From Actinoplanes oblitus (lineage in GTDB: Bacteria > Actinomycetota > Actinomycetes > Mycobacteriales > Micromonosporaceae), in NCBI RefSeq assembly GCF_030252345.1, contig NZ_CP126980.1, positions 1,999,501 through 2,063,500 on the forward strand: a DNA stretch of 64,000 nt, given 5' to 3'. Position numbers and translations under genes: made by a program. The stretch's first letter is position 1. Every line of letters begins with the position of its first letter. Of this stretch, positions 46,818-54,880 are shown one piece after another. Under the pieces are notes generated by a model, which searched no databases, was not told the DNA's origin, and saw nothing but the letters and a program-made list of their open reading frames with translations.

Positions 46818-48227
46818 CTACCGGGCGCGGCCGAGGCGGGCGGCGGCCTCGGCGAGCCGGTCCGGTGGGTGCGCGGCATAGCCGATCACCAGGCCCGGCG
46901 GTCCGGGGAGCAGCCGGTGCCAGGTCAGCGGATGCACCAGCACCCCGTTCTCCCGGATCCGGTCGGCGAACGCGACGTCGTCCACCCCCGCCGGCAGCTC
47001 GGCCAGCAGGTGCAGGCCGGCCGCGACCCCGCGGACCCGGGCCTGCGGCAGGTGCGCTCGCAGCCCGGCGAGCAGCGCGTCCCGGTGCACCCGTTGCCGG
47101 GCGCGGACCGTACGCAGATGTCGCTCGTAGTCCCCGTTCGCCAGCAACTCGGCCAGCGTCAGCTGGGGCAGTGCCGAACTACCCAGGTCGCTGGCGTGCT
47201 TGGCGGCCAGCAGGTCGGCCTGCAGGCGCCGCGGCGCGATCAGCCAGCCCAGCCGGATCCCCGGTGCCAGCGACTTGGAGACGCTGCCCAGGTAGGCGAC
47301 GCTCTCCGGCGCGGTCCCCTGCAGGGCGGCGACCGGCGCCCGGTCGTAGCGGTGCTCGGCGTCGTAGTCGTCCTCGATCACCAGGCGGTCCCCGGCGGCG
47401 GCCCAGGCGAGCAGCTCGCGGCGGCGGTCCGGGGCCAGCACCACGCCGGTCGGGAACTGGTGCGCTGGGGTGAGCAGCACCGTCCGCAGACCGGTTCCGA
47501 TCAGTGGCTCGACGCGCAGTCCGTGGTCGTCGACGGGGACCGGCTCCGGGCGTACCCGCCAATGCAGCATCTGGTCGCGGGCCCCGCGCGATCCGGGATC
47601 CTCGACCGCCCACGCGGCTTCGCCGCGGGACGTCAACACCTGCGCCAGCAAGGCGAGACCTTGCGCGACACCGCCGCACACCAGGATGTCGTCCGCCTCG
47701 GCCAGCACCCCTCGGGTACGCGCGAGCCACGCGGCCAGCGCGGCGCGCAGTCGGGGGATGCCACCCGGGTCGCCGTATCCCAGGTCGGCGGCGGTCACCC
47801 GGTCCAGCACCACGCGTTCCGCCCGCAGCCAGGCGGCCCGGGGGAACGCCGACAGGTCGGGCACGCCGGGGGAGAGGTTCAGGTCGATGCCGTCCGGGGT
47901 GGACAGCGGCAGCCGCAGCTCGTGCAAGGTCCGTCGCCGGTCGGCCGGCGGCCGCGGGGTGACCGCCGCGTGCCGGGCCACCACCGTGCCGGAACCGGTC
48001 CGCGCCCCGGCCAGCCCCTCGTCCACCAGCCGCTGGTAGGCCTGCACCACCACGCCCCGGGAGACGCCGAGTTCGGCGGCGAGCTGCCGGGTCGGCGGCA
48101 GCCGTGCCCCCGGTGCCAGGCGGCCGGCGGCGATCGCCCCGCGCAGCCCGTCCGCCAGCCATCCGGTCAGCCCTTTGGCCGGCGCCTCCGCGGCGCGCAG
48201 CTGAAGAAAATCCGACCCGGCCGGCAT
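46818..48227 (-). CDS. MocR/PdxR-type GntR regulator with aminotransferase domain
   Basis: 469 residues from the ATG at 48227, which gives the normal length and the family start DFLQLRAAEAPAKGLTGWLA. The winged helix is LPPTRQLAAELGVSRGVVVQ. The C-terminal class I aminotransferase domain keeps the PLP lysine in YLGSVSKSLAPGIRLGW. MocR regulators sense PLP or amino compounds and often control a divergent gene. The divergent EamA exporter is the likely target, and four 33-bp repeats lie between the two. Confidence 0.9.
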   Translation of the reverse strand: MPAGSDFLQLRAAEAPAKGLTGWLADGLRGAIAAGRLAPGARLPPTRQLAAELGVSRGVVVQAYQRLVDEGLAGARTGSGTVVARHAAVTPRPPADRRRTLHELRLPLSTPDGIDLNLSPGVPDLSAFPRAAWLRAERVVLDRVTAADLGYGDPGGIPRLRAALAAWLARTRGVLAEADDILVCGGVAQGLALLAQVLTSRGEAAWAVEDPGSRGARDQMLHWRVRPEPVPVDDHGLRVEPLIGTGLRTVLLTPAHQFPTGVVLAPDRRRELLAWAAAGDRLVIEDDYDAEHRYDRAPVAALQGTAPESVAYLGSVSKSLAPGIRLGWLIAPRRLQADLLAAKHASDLGSSALPQLTLAELLANGDYERHLRTVRARQRVHRDALLAGLRAHLPQARVRGVAAGLHLLAELPAGVDDVAFADRIRENGVLVHPLTWHRLLPGPPGLVIGYAAHPPDRLAEAAARLGRAR

Positions 48228-48230
48228 CTC

Positions 48231-48345
48231 CGCGGCCCGTGGCGGGGAGAGAGCAGGCGTCTCTGCGGCCCGCGGCGGGGAGAGAGTCGCCGCCTCCGCG
48301 GCCCGCGGCGGGGAGAAGGCCGCCGCCTCCGCGGCCCGCGATGGA
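48231..48345. repeat. 33-bp direct repeats in the MocR/EamA promoter region
   Basis: GCGGCCCG starts copies at 48232, 48265, 48298 and 48331, each 33 bases on, with CTCCGCGGCCCGCGGCGGGG as the core. The period is close to three helix turns. MocR-type regulators bind direct repeats, so these may be operators. They lie 4-118 bases upstream of the regulator start. Confidence 0.75.
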
Positions 48346-48449
48346 GGGAAATCCGGCCCGGGGTGCTCCTGCGTCGCGGAAATTGGTCCACTCCGTCCCG
48401 TCGGGATTGGTCCTCGATCCGGACCATACTCGCCGGGAGCATGAGACCC

Positions 48450-49391
48450 ATGAAGGCGTTCCCGATCCTGGCCGGCGCGACCGGCATGGTTTTCGTCGGC
48501 GGCAGCGTCGCCGTCTCCGCCCACCTGGCCGCCGCGCCCAACCTCACCGTCCAGACCCTGCGCTACACGCTGGCCTGCCTGCTGCTGATCGCCTGGGCGC
48601 GCGGTACCCGGACCGCGCTGCACCGCCCCCGCGGCGCCGAATGGCTCTGGCTGCTCGGTGTCACCGTCGCCGGCCTGTTCTTCTTCAACATCGCCCTGGT
48701 GCACGGTGCGCACCACGCCGAGCCGGCCGTCCTCGGTGTCGCGGTGGCCTGCGTGCCGGTGCTGCTCGCCGCCGGCGGCCCGCTGCTCGAGGGTCGCGGC
48801 CCGGCCCCGCGCGTGCTGCTCGCCGCCGTCGTCGTCACCCTCGGCGCGATAGTGGTCGAGGGCCTCGGCCGCGCCGACGCCACCGGCGTGCTCTGGGCCG
48901 TGGTGACATTCGTCTGCGAAGCCCTCTTCACACTGCTGGCGGTCCCGGTCCTGGGCCGCCACGGCCCGCTGGGCGTGTCGGTGCACGCCACCTGGATGGC
49001 GGTGGTCCTGTTCGGGGCCGGTGGGCTGCTCACCGAGGGCCCGGCCGCCGTCACCCGCCTGCACGCCGACGACATCCTGGCCGGGGCGTACCTGGCGGTG
49101 GCGGTGACCGCCATGGCGTTCCTGCTCTGGTACACCTGCGTGACCCGGATCGGCGCCGGGCGGACCGGTCTGCTCACCGGGGTGGCGCCGATCTCGGCGG
49201 CGCTGACCGGGATGGCGCTCGGCGGTCCGGCTCCGAGCCCGCTGGTCTGGCTCGGCATCGCCACCGTGGCCGCTGGCCTGGCCCTCGGCCTGACCAGCCG
49301 GGCCCCGGCGCCCGATGCCGTTCCGGCCGCCGATGCCGTTCCGGCCGCCGGTGCCGTGGCGGACCGGGCCGCCGCGCTGGCCAGGGCGTAG
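48450..49391 (+). CDS. EamA/DMT-family transporter
   Basis: 313 residues from the ATG at 48450, preferred over 48441 because GGGAG lies 10 bases before it. It has ten membrane segments in two EamA repeats, the first with GMVFVGGSVAVSAHLAAAPN and LRYTLACLLLIAWARGTRTA, the second ending TRIGAGRTGLLTGVAPISAA. The tail is a DAVPAADAVPAA repeat. It exports metabolites or amino-acid-like compounds. It is divergent from the MocR regulator that probably controls it. Confidence 0.88.
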   Translation: MKAFPILAGATGMVFVGGSVAVSAHLAAAPNLTVQTLRYTLACLLLIAWARGTRTALHRPRGAEWLWLLGVTVAGLFFFNIALVHGAHHAEPAVLGVAVACVPVLLAAGGPLLEGRGPAPRVLLAAVVVTLGAIVVEGLGRADATGVLWAVVTFVCEALFTLLAVPVLGRHGPLGVSVHATWMAVVLFGAGGLLTEGPAAVTRLHADDILAGAYLAVAVTAMAFLLWYTCVTRIGAGRTGLLTGVAPISAALTGMALGGPAPSPLVWLGIATVAAGLALGLTSRAPAPDAVPAADAVPAAGAVADRAAALARA

Positions 49392-49423
49392 CGCGGCGCT
49401 CCAGCCGTACCGTAAAGCGGGTT

Positions 49424-50734
49424 TCAGGCGAGATCCCAGGGGTTTCGGCTGAAGAGGAACGTAGCGATGTCAATCTTGGAGACGGCGCCGTCGGGGCCGC
49501 GCAGGACGGCCAGGGTCTCGCCCTCGTTGGTGCCGGAGACGCCGCGCCAGCGGTCCGGGGCCTCGCGGCGGAACCGGGTGTGGTGGCCGGGGCCGGTCAT
49601 GGCGAGGTCGTCGCCGTCCGGGGCGATGTCGTACTCGCGGCCCATCCACCACCAGCGGCCGCAGATCTCCGCGGCCTCGCCCCGCGGTGGCGCGGGCGGG
49701 TGCCAGGCGGGGGCCGGTGCGGGCGGTTCGCCGTCCAGGACCGCGGTGAGAGTACGCAGGCTGAGGTCCTTGATGCCGTCGTCGCCGGCGAAACCGTAGG
49801 CGTTGGCGAAGGCGACCACGCCGAACCGGCTGCGGCGGTGGACCGCGAGGTGCGAGACGTAACCGGGCATCGAGCCGCCGTGGCCGGCGTAGACGCGTTC
49901 GCCGACCCGGAACAGCTGCGGGCCGAGACCGTGGCCGGCGGTCCAGGACTCCAGGTCGCCGATGGTGACCGGGCTGCACATCTCGTCGACCGTCTCCCGG
50001 GCCAGCACCGCGGGGGCCGGATCGGCCAGGAAGCCGGCCCACTTGGCCATGTCGGTGACGGTGGACCAGAGCTGGCCGGCCGGGGCCATCGCGCCGGTGT
50101 CCGGGCGCGGCTCCTCGTGCGGGGTACCGCCGAGCGCGTGCACGACGTAGCCGCGGGCGAACGGTTCGACCGGGTGGTAACTGGTGCGTTTCATCCCCAG
50201 CGGGTCGAGGACCCGCTTGGTGACCAGCTCCGGCCAGCTCTGCCCGGTGACCCGGGCGAGGACCGCGCCGAGAAGTCCGTAGGCCAGGTTCGAGTAGCGG
50301 TAACGGCGGAACGGGGGACCGGTCAGTTTTTCGTACGTCAACCCGCCCAGCAGCCGCTCCACGTCGCCGCCCGGGTTGCGTTCCCACCACGGCCCGTCCG
50401 GCTCCCGCTGCAGGCCGGAGACGTGCCCGAGCAGCTGCCGCAGCGTCACGCCGCCGATCGGGGTGCCCGGCAGGTGCCGGTAGAGCAGGTCGTCGAGCGC
50501 GAAGAAGCCCTCGTCACGCAGCTGCATGACGAGCGTCGCGGTGATCGTCTTGGTGATCGAGCCGAGCCGGTACTGGGTCTTCGGGTCGGGTCGCGGGTTC
50601 TCCCCGGCACCGGCGAAGTGCAGCACCGCCCGGTCGCGGACCACGGCCAGGGCGAGGGACGGCACCCGGCCCTGGGACTGTGCCCGGGCGGCGATCTCGT
50701 CGACCCGTCGGGCGGTCTCCGGAAGCAGTGTCAC
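49424..50734 (-). CDS. Serine hydrolase, class C beta-lactamase/DD-peptidase fold
   Basis: 436 residues from GTG with GGAGGACC upstream. Catalytic Ser59 and Lys62 in GSITK, Tyr147-Ser148-Asn149 in YRYSNLAYG, and GHGGSMPGY in place of the KTG box define the class C-like fold. A lipocalin-like C-terminal part (about 345-436) is present, as in many esterase-type members. No signal peptide is seen, so it is probably a cytoplasmic esterase or peptidase rather than a secreted beta-lactamase. It is divergent from the NfeD gene. Confidence 0.88.
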   Translation of the reverse strand: MTLLPETARRVDEIAARAQSQGRVPSLALAVVRDRAVLHFAGAGENPRPDPKTQYRLGSITKTITATLVMQLRDEGFFALDDLLYRHLPGTPIGGVTLRQLLGHVSGLQREPDGPWWERNPGGDVERLLGGLTYEKLTGPPFRRYRYSNLAYGLLGAVLARVTGQSWPELVTKRVLDPLGMKRTSYHPVEPFARGYVVHALGGTPHEEPRPDTGAMAPAGQLWSTVTDMAKWAGFLADPAPAVLARETVDEMCSPVTIGDLESWTAGHGLGPQLFRVGERVYAGHGGSMPGYVSHLAVHRRSRFGVVAFANAYGFAGDDGIKDLSLRTLTAVLDGEPPAPAPAWHPPAPPRGEAAEICGRWWWMGREYDIAPDGDDLAMTGPGHHTRFRREAPDRWRGVSGTNEGETLAVLRGPDGAVSKIDIATFLFSRNPWDLA

Positions 50735-50844
50735 GGTGGGGGTCCTCCTGCTGTGCGACTGACGGGTCTAACTGTCCGAGCGCGGTTCGGCTACGCCGTA
50801 CCATGGCATCGCCGGAGATGCGTGGACGTGACACGATCGATGAT

Positions 50845-51294
50845 GTGGATGCCGTTCTCTGGATCGTCCTCGCCATCGCCCTGGCGATCGCCGAGGCCTT
50901 CACCGCGACCATTTTGATCATCTTCTTCGCGGCCGGTGCGGCCGCGGCCGGGCTGGCGGCCGCCCTCGACGCTCCGCTGCTTCTTCAGGTCATCGTGTTC
51001 GCCCTGGTCTCCGGCCTTTCGGTGGCGGCGATCCGGCCGGTGGTCATGCGGCACGCGCGATCCGCGCTGGAGACCGGTGACACCCCCTTCGGCATCGAGG
51101 CGATGGAGGGTCACCACGGCACCGTGCTGGAGGACGTGGACGCCGACCACGGCCAGATCCGGATCGAGGGCGAGATCTGGCAGGCTCGCTCCTTCGACGG
51201 CAAGGAGAAGTTCACGGCCGGCCAGCGGGTCCGCGTGGTCAAGGTGCGTGGCGCCACCGCCCTGGTCTGGCACGACGAGCTGCCCGACCTCTGA
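50845..51294 (+). CDS. NfeD-like membrane protein
   Basis: 149 residues from the GTG at 50845; in-frame ATGs at 50803 and 50818 are possible and none has a clear ribosome site. It has two or three membrane segments (LWIVLAIALAIAEAFTATIL and LLLQVIVFALVSGLSVAAIR). A C-terminal OB fold (GTVLEDVDADHGQIRIEGEI, then RVRVVKVRGATALV) matches NfeDsh. NfeD proteins work with SPFH/stomatin partners in membrane quality control, and the SPFH gene follows 33 bases on. Confidence 0.9.
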   Translation: MDAVLWIVLAIALAIAEAFTATILIIFFAAGAAAAGLAAALDAPLLLQVIVFALVSGLSVAAIRPVVMRHARSALETGDTPFGIEAMEGHHGTVLEDVDADHGQIRIEGEIWQARSFDGKEKFTAGQRVRVVKVRGATALVWHDELPDL

Positions 51295-51327
51295 CAAGAA
51301 GTACTTCGAAACATATAGAGAGGCGCC

Positions 51328-52446
51328 ATGGAAGCAGTCATCGCTGTCCTGGTCATAGTCATCGCCATCTTCGCGGTGACCACCATCGTCCGCTCCATCC
51401 GGATCGTCCCCCAGCAGCGGATGGACGTGGTGGAGCGGCTGGGCCGCTACAAGCGGACCCTGAACCCGGGCCTGAACCTGCTGGTCCCGTTCATCGACGC
51501 GGTGCGCAGCAAGGTGGACATGCGGGAGCAGGTGGTCTCGTTCCCGCCGCAGCCGGTGATCACCTCGGACAACCTGGTCGTCTCGATCGACACGGTGCTG
51601 TACTTCAAGGTCGTCGACCCGGTGCGGGCCACCTACGAGATCTCCAACTTCCTCCAGGCGATCGAGCAGCTCACCGTCACCACCCTGCGGAACGTGATCG
51701 GTTCGCTGGACCTGGAGCGCGCGCTGACCAGCCGCGAGGAGATCAACCGGCACCTGTCCACGGTGCTCGACGAGACCACCGGCCGGTGGGGCATCAAGGT
51801 CACCCGGGTGGAGATCAAGGCGATCGAGCCGCCGCCGAGCATCCGCGACTCGATGGAGAAGCAGATGCGCGCCGAGCGGGAGCGCCGCGCGACGATCCTG
51901 AACGCCGAGGGTCACAAGCAGGCGCAGATCCTCACCGCCGAGGGTGAGAAGCAGGCCGCGGTGCTGCGGGCCGACGGTGACCGGCAGTCCCGGATCCTGC
52001 AGGCCGAGGGCCAGGCGAAGGCCATCCGGACGGTGTTCGACGCGATCCACCAGGCGAACCCGTCGCAGAAGGTGCTGGCGTACCAGTACCTGCAGAGCCT
52101 GCCGCAGATCGCGAACGGCACTGCCAACAAGGTGTGGATCGTGCCGACCGAGCTGACCAAGGCGCTGGAGGGTCTCGGCGGCGCGCTGGGCGGCCTGGCG
52201 AACATGGTCGGTGACGTCCCGTCGCCGCAGGTCGACTCCGGTGCGGTGGAGCGGGAGGCGGCGGAGGCCGCGGAGGCCGCCGCGGCGGAAGCCCAACGGG
52301 TGAACGCGGAGGTCCGGGAGGCCGAGGCGCAGGTGTCCGGCGACCCGGACCAGACCGCCGCCCTGCCGGCCTCGCCGCAGGTGCCGCCGGCGTCGGCGAT
52401 CGGCGGGGCGGACTACAACGGAGCGAGTCAGCCCGAGCGTTCCTGA
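51328..52446 (+). CDS. SPFH/Band 7 domain protein (stomatin/QmcA-like)
   Basis: 372 residues from ATG. One N-terminal membrane anchor (AVLVIVIAIFAVTTIV) is followed by the SPFH domain with RIVPQQRMDVVERLGRYKRT and then LNPGLNLLVPFIDAV. Next come a coiled coil (EKQMRAERERRATILNAEGH, repeated KQA and RQS turns) and a Glu/Ala-rich tail. It forms membrane rafts or rings with NfeD and may restrain FtsH-type proteases. A textbook terminator follows. Confidence 0.94.
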   Translation: MEAVIAVLVIVIAIFAVTTIVRSIRIVPQQRMDVVERLGRYKRTLNPGLNLLVPFIDAVRSKVDMREQVVSFPPQPVITSDNLVVSIDTVLYFKVVDPVRATYEISNFLQAIEQLTVTTLRNVIGSLDLERALTSREEINRHLSTVLDETTGRWGIKVTRVEIKAIEPPPSIRDSMEKQMRAERERRATILNAEGHKQAQILTAEGEKQAAVLRADGDRQSRILQAEGQAKAIRTVFDAIHQANPSQKVLAYQYLQSLPQIANGTANKVWIVPTELTKALEGLGGALGGLANMVGDVPSPQVDSGAVEREAAEAAEAAAAEAQRVNAEVREAEAQVSGDPDQTAALPASPQVPPASAIGGADYNGASQPERS

Positions 52447-52453
52447 CCCTCAT

Positions 52454-52495
52454 CCGGACGGCCGGCCTCAGCAGGGGGCCGGCCGTCCGGCTTTT
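52454..52495 (+). terminator. Rho-independent terminator after the SPFH gene
   Basis: CCGGACGGCCGGCC and GGCCGGCCGTCCGG pair perfectly over 14 bp with a 9-base loop, followed by CTTTT. It ends the nfeD-SPFH operon. Confidence 0.92.
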
Positions 52496-52614
52496 CCGCA
52501 TAAATCCTGAGATTATGCTCACAATCTCCGCCGAATTTGACATGCTTCGTCACGGATTCCCGACCGGTTACCCCCGGCCGCTCGGCGTGTTGCCCCTGCG
52601 AGCGAGGCGGAGCC

Positions 52615-53289
52615 ATGAGCATCAGCCATCGTCACACCGCGAGCGGCCGGCCCCTGCGGGTGGCCCCGGCCTGGGTCGGCGCCGCCACCCCGGCCGCCGG
52701 CGCCGCGGACCACTACGTACCCCCGGTGCGCGAGGCGGTGTGGATCTGGTCGGTGCGCCGGTTCGCCCGGCTGGCCCTGTGGGCGCTGCCGGCCGCCGCC
52801 GTCCTGTACGGCTGGCTCACCCTGGGTGTGAACGTCCCGCCCGGCCCGCTCCCGGTCGCCCTGCTGGCCGGCTGGCTGGGCGCTGTCGCGCTGATCGCCC
52901 TGGCCGGGCTGCTCGCCGGGGCGCGGACCCGGCGGATCGCGCTGACCGGCCTGCTGGTCGCGCTGGCCGGCGCCACCCTGCTGCTGCCGCTGGCCGCGCT
53001 GCCCGCCGGGACCGGCGTGGACGCGGTGTCGCTGCCGGCCGGCCAGGTACCCATCCTGGTCGAGCTGGCCTGTGCGATCTGCGGAGGCGGGGTGCTGCTG
53101 CTCGGCTGGGCGGTGTTCCGGTCCCGGCTGGTCAACCCGGCCGACGGGGTGCTGCTGATGCTCGCCGCGGTGGCGCTGGGCGCCGGGTCGTACGCGGTAC
53201 GGCCGCTGCCCACCGTCGGGGCGCTGCTGCTGCTCGCGGCCGGCATGGGTCTGGCCTGGACGGGTGGCCGATTGGTGCCGCGCGCCTGA
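52615..53289 (+). CDS. Uncharacterised membrane protein
   Basis: 224 residues from the ATG at 52615 (GAGGCGGAG upstream). A polar N-terminus of about 50 residues is followed by five or six membrane segments rich in Leu, Ala and Gly (FARLALWALPAAAVLYGWLT, LPVALLAGWLGAVALIALAG and others). There are no charged residues within the segments and no known motif. It may be a small integral membrane protein of the envelope. The next gene, on the same strand, starts 33 bases after its stop. Confidence 0.72.
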   Translation: MSISHRHTASGRPLRVAPAWVGAATPAAGAADHYVPPVREAVWIWSVRRFARLALWALPAAAVLYGWLTLGVNVPPGPLPVALLAGWLGAVALIALAGLLAGARTRRIALTGLLVALAGATLLLPLAALPAGTGVDAVSLPAGQVPILVELACAICGGGVLLLGWAVFRSRLVNPADGVLLMLAAVALGAGSYAVRPLPTVGALLLLAAGMGLAWTGGRLVPRA

Positions 53290-53322
53290 GACTGTCCCCA
53301 TACCGCGCGAGAGGGGACGGGC

Positions 53323-53910
53323 ATGCCGCGAGTGATCGCCGACATCTCGATGTCGCTGGACGGGTACGTGACCGGGCCGAACCCGGGCCTCGACAACGGT
53401 CTGGGCGACGGCGGCGAGGCGCTGCACACCTGGGCGCTGCACCCCGACCCGGTCGACGCCGACGTGCTGGACACCACTACCGCCGCCACCGGTGCGGTGA
53501 TCATGGGCCGGCGGCTGTTCGACATCATCGACGGGCCGCACGGCTGGACCGACGAGATGGGCTACGGCGCGGATCGGGCCGCCACGCCACCGGTACTGGT
53601 GGTGACCCGGGTGCCGCCGGCGAGCGTCCGGCTCGCCGACCGGATGACGTTCGTGGTCGACGGGGTGGCCAGCGCCGTCGCCAAGGGCGTCTCGCTGGCC
53701 GGCGACCGGGACGTGGTGATCATGGGTGGTGCCGGGGTGATCCGGGGCGCTCTGGACGCCGGCCTGGTCGACGAGCTGCGGCTGCACCTGGCGCCGGTGC
53801 TGCTCGGCGCCGGCACCCCGCTGTTCACCGGCGGGATCGCGCGGCGGCTGCGCCAGGTGCGGTCCCGGCCGTCCGGGCAGGCCACCCATCTGACCTATCT
53901 GCTGGAGTGA
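53323..53910 (+). CDS. Dihydrofolate reductase-like (RibD C-terminal) protein
   Basis: 195 residues from ATG, with GGGGACGGGC upstream. It starts RVIADISMSLDGYVTGPNPG and has GAVIMGRRLFDIIDGPHGW and VIMGGAGVIRGALDAGLVDE, then LRLHLAPVLLGAGTPLF, the standard wording of the RibD-C/DHFR-like reductase group. It should bind NADPH. These stand-alone members reduce unknown small substrates and are not true riboflavin or folate enzymes. It is convergent with the methyltransferase gene, 24 bases away. Confidence 0.88.
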   Translation: MPRVIADISMSLDGYVTGPNPGLDNGLGDGGEALHTWALHPDPVDADVLDTTTAATGAVIMGRRLFDIIDGPHGWTDEMGYGADRAATPPVLVVTRVPPASVRLADRMTFVVDGVASAVAKGVSLAGDRDVVIMGGAGVIRGALDAGLVDELRLHLAPVLLGAGTPLFTGGIARRLRQVRSRPSGQATHLTYLLE

Positions 53911-53934
53911 TCCCGAAGCCCTCCGCTGAAGTGA

Positions 53935-54741
53935 TCAGCGCGTCGCGTCCCGGGTCAGCTCGTAGAACGTGATGGCCGCGGCGGTCGCCACGTTCAGCGA
54001 GTCCACGTCGTTGTGCATCGGGATGGCGACCCGGACATCGCTGGCCGTCAGCGCGTCAGCGGTGAGGCCCGGCCCCTCGGCGCCGAGCAGCAGCGCCGGC
54101 CGCCTCCGCTGCTCCGGGGTGAGCCGCTGCAGGGCTACCGCGTCCGGCGCCGGAGTCATCGCGAGCAGGGTGAAACCGGCGTCGCGGATCGCGACCAGCG
54201 GGTCCGGCCAGCTCTCCGTCTTGGTGTACGGAATGGCGAACACCTCGCCCATGCTGACGCGCACCGCCCGCCGGTAGAGCGGATCGGCGCAGTTCGGCGA
54301 GAGCACGATGGCGTCGATCCCCAGAGCGGCCGCGCTGCGGAACAGCGCGCCCAGGTTGGTGTGCGTGTTCAGGCCCTCCAGCACCGCCAGGTTCCGCGCC
54401 GTGCCGAGCAGGTCGTCCAGCGACGGCAGCGGGCGGCGGTGGAACGACGCCAGGATGCCGCGGTGCACGTGGAACCCGGTGATCGACTCCAGGACGGGTG
54501 GGGCCGCCGCGTACAGCGGGGCGTCGCCGGGCAGGCCGGTGAGCTGCCCGGCCCGCTTCTCGTCGACCAGGGCCGAGCGCATCCGGTAACCGGCGCGCAG
54601 GGCACGCTGGATGACGAGTTCGCCCTCGGCGATGAACAGGCCGTTGGGCGGTTCCCAACGGGTCCGCAGTTCCAGGTCGGTGAGGGCGCGGTAGTCACCG
54701 ATGCGCGGGTCGTCCGGGGTGGTGATGGCGATGGCGGGCAC
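53935..54741 (-). CDS. TrmH/SpoU-family RNA methyltransferase
   Basis: 268 residues from GTG. SPOUT motifs are NTHTNLGALFRSAAALG (motif 1, Asn-x-Gly), LLLGAEGPGL (motif 2, Gly-x-Glu) and IPMHNDVDSLNVATAAAI (motif 3), forming the knotted S-adenosylmethionine site. The N-terminal part (ELRTRWEPPNGLFIAEGELV) is the substrate-binding domain. It 2'-O-methylates a ribose in rRNA or tRNA. In actinobacteria such enzymes include the thiostrepton-type and TsnR-like methylases, but no antibiotic cluster lies nearby. Confidence 0.9.
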   Translation of the reverse strand: MPAIAITTPDDPRIGDYRALTDLELRTRWEPPNGLFIAEGELVIQRALRAGYRMRSALVDEKRAGQLTGLPGDAPLYAAAPPVLESITGFHVHRGILASFHRRPLPSLDDLLGTARNLAVLEGLNTHTNLGALFRSAAALGIDAIVLSPNCADPLYRRAVRVSMGEVFAIPYTKTESWPDPLVAIRDAGFTLLAMTPAPDAVALQRLTPEQRRRPALLLGAEGPGLTADALTASDVRVAIPMHNDVDSLNVATAAAITFYELTRDATR

Positions 54742-54880
54742 ACCAGCATTCTGCCGACCGGGCGTTGTGGATCAGCATCGGCGGGGCAAGATGGGAGTAG
54801 GGGGTCACGGGGCGGTCGTCGCGCCGCAATCGGCAGTACGGTTGTACTGTTCGCACGTTCCGCTTCTCGGGGGGTGTCAG

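Noticed and set aside
46355..47473. Open frame reading through the 63-bp array with a 21-residue repeat
   Set aside because: The period is a multiple of three, so a repetitive frame is unavoidable; no ribosome site, and it runs antisense into the MocR gene.
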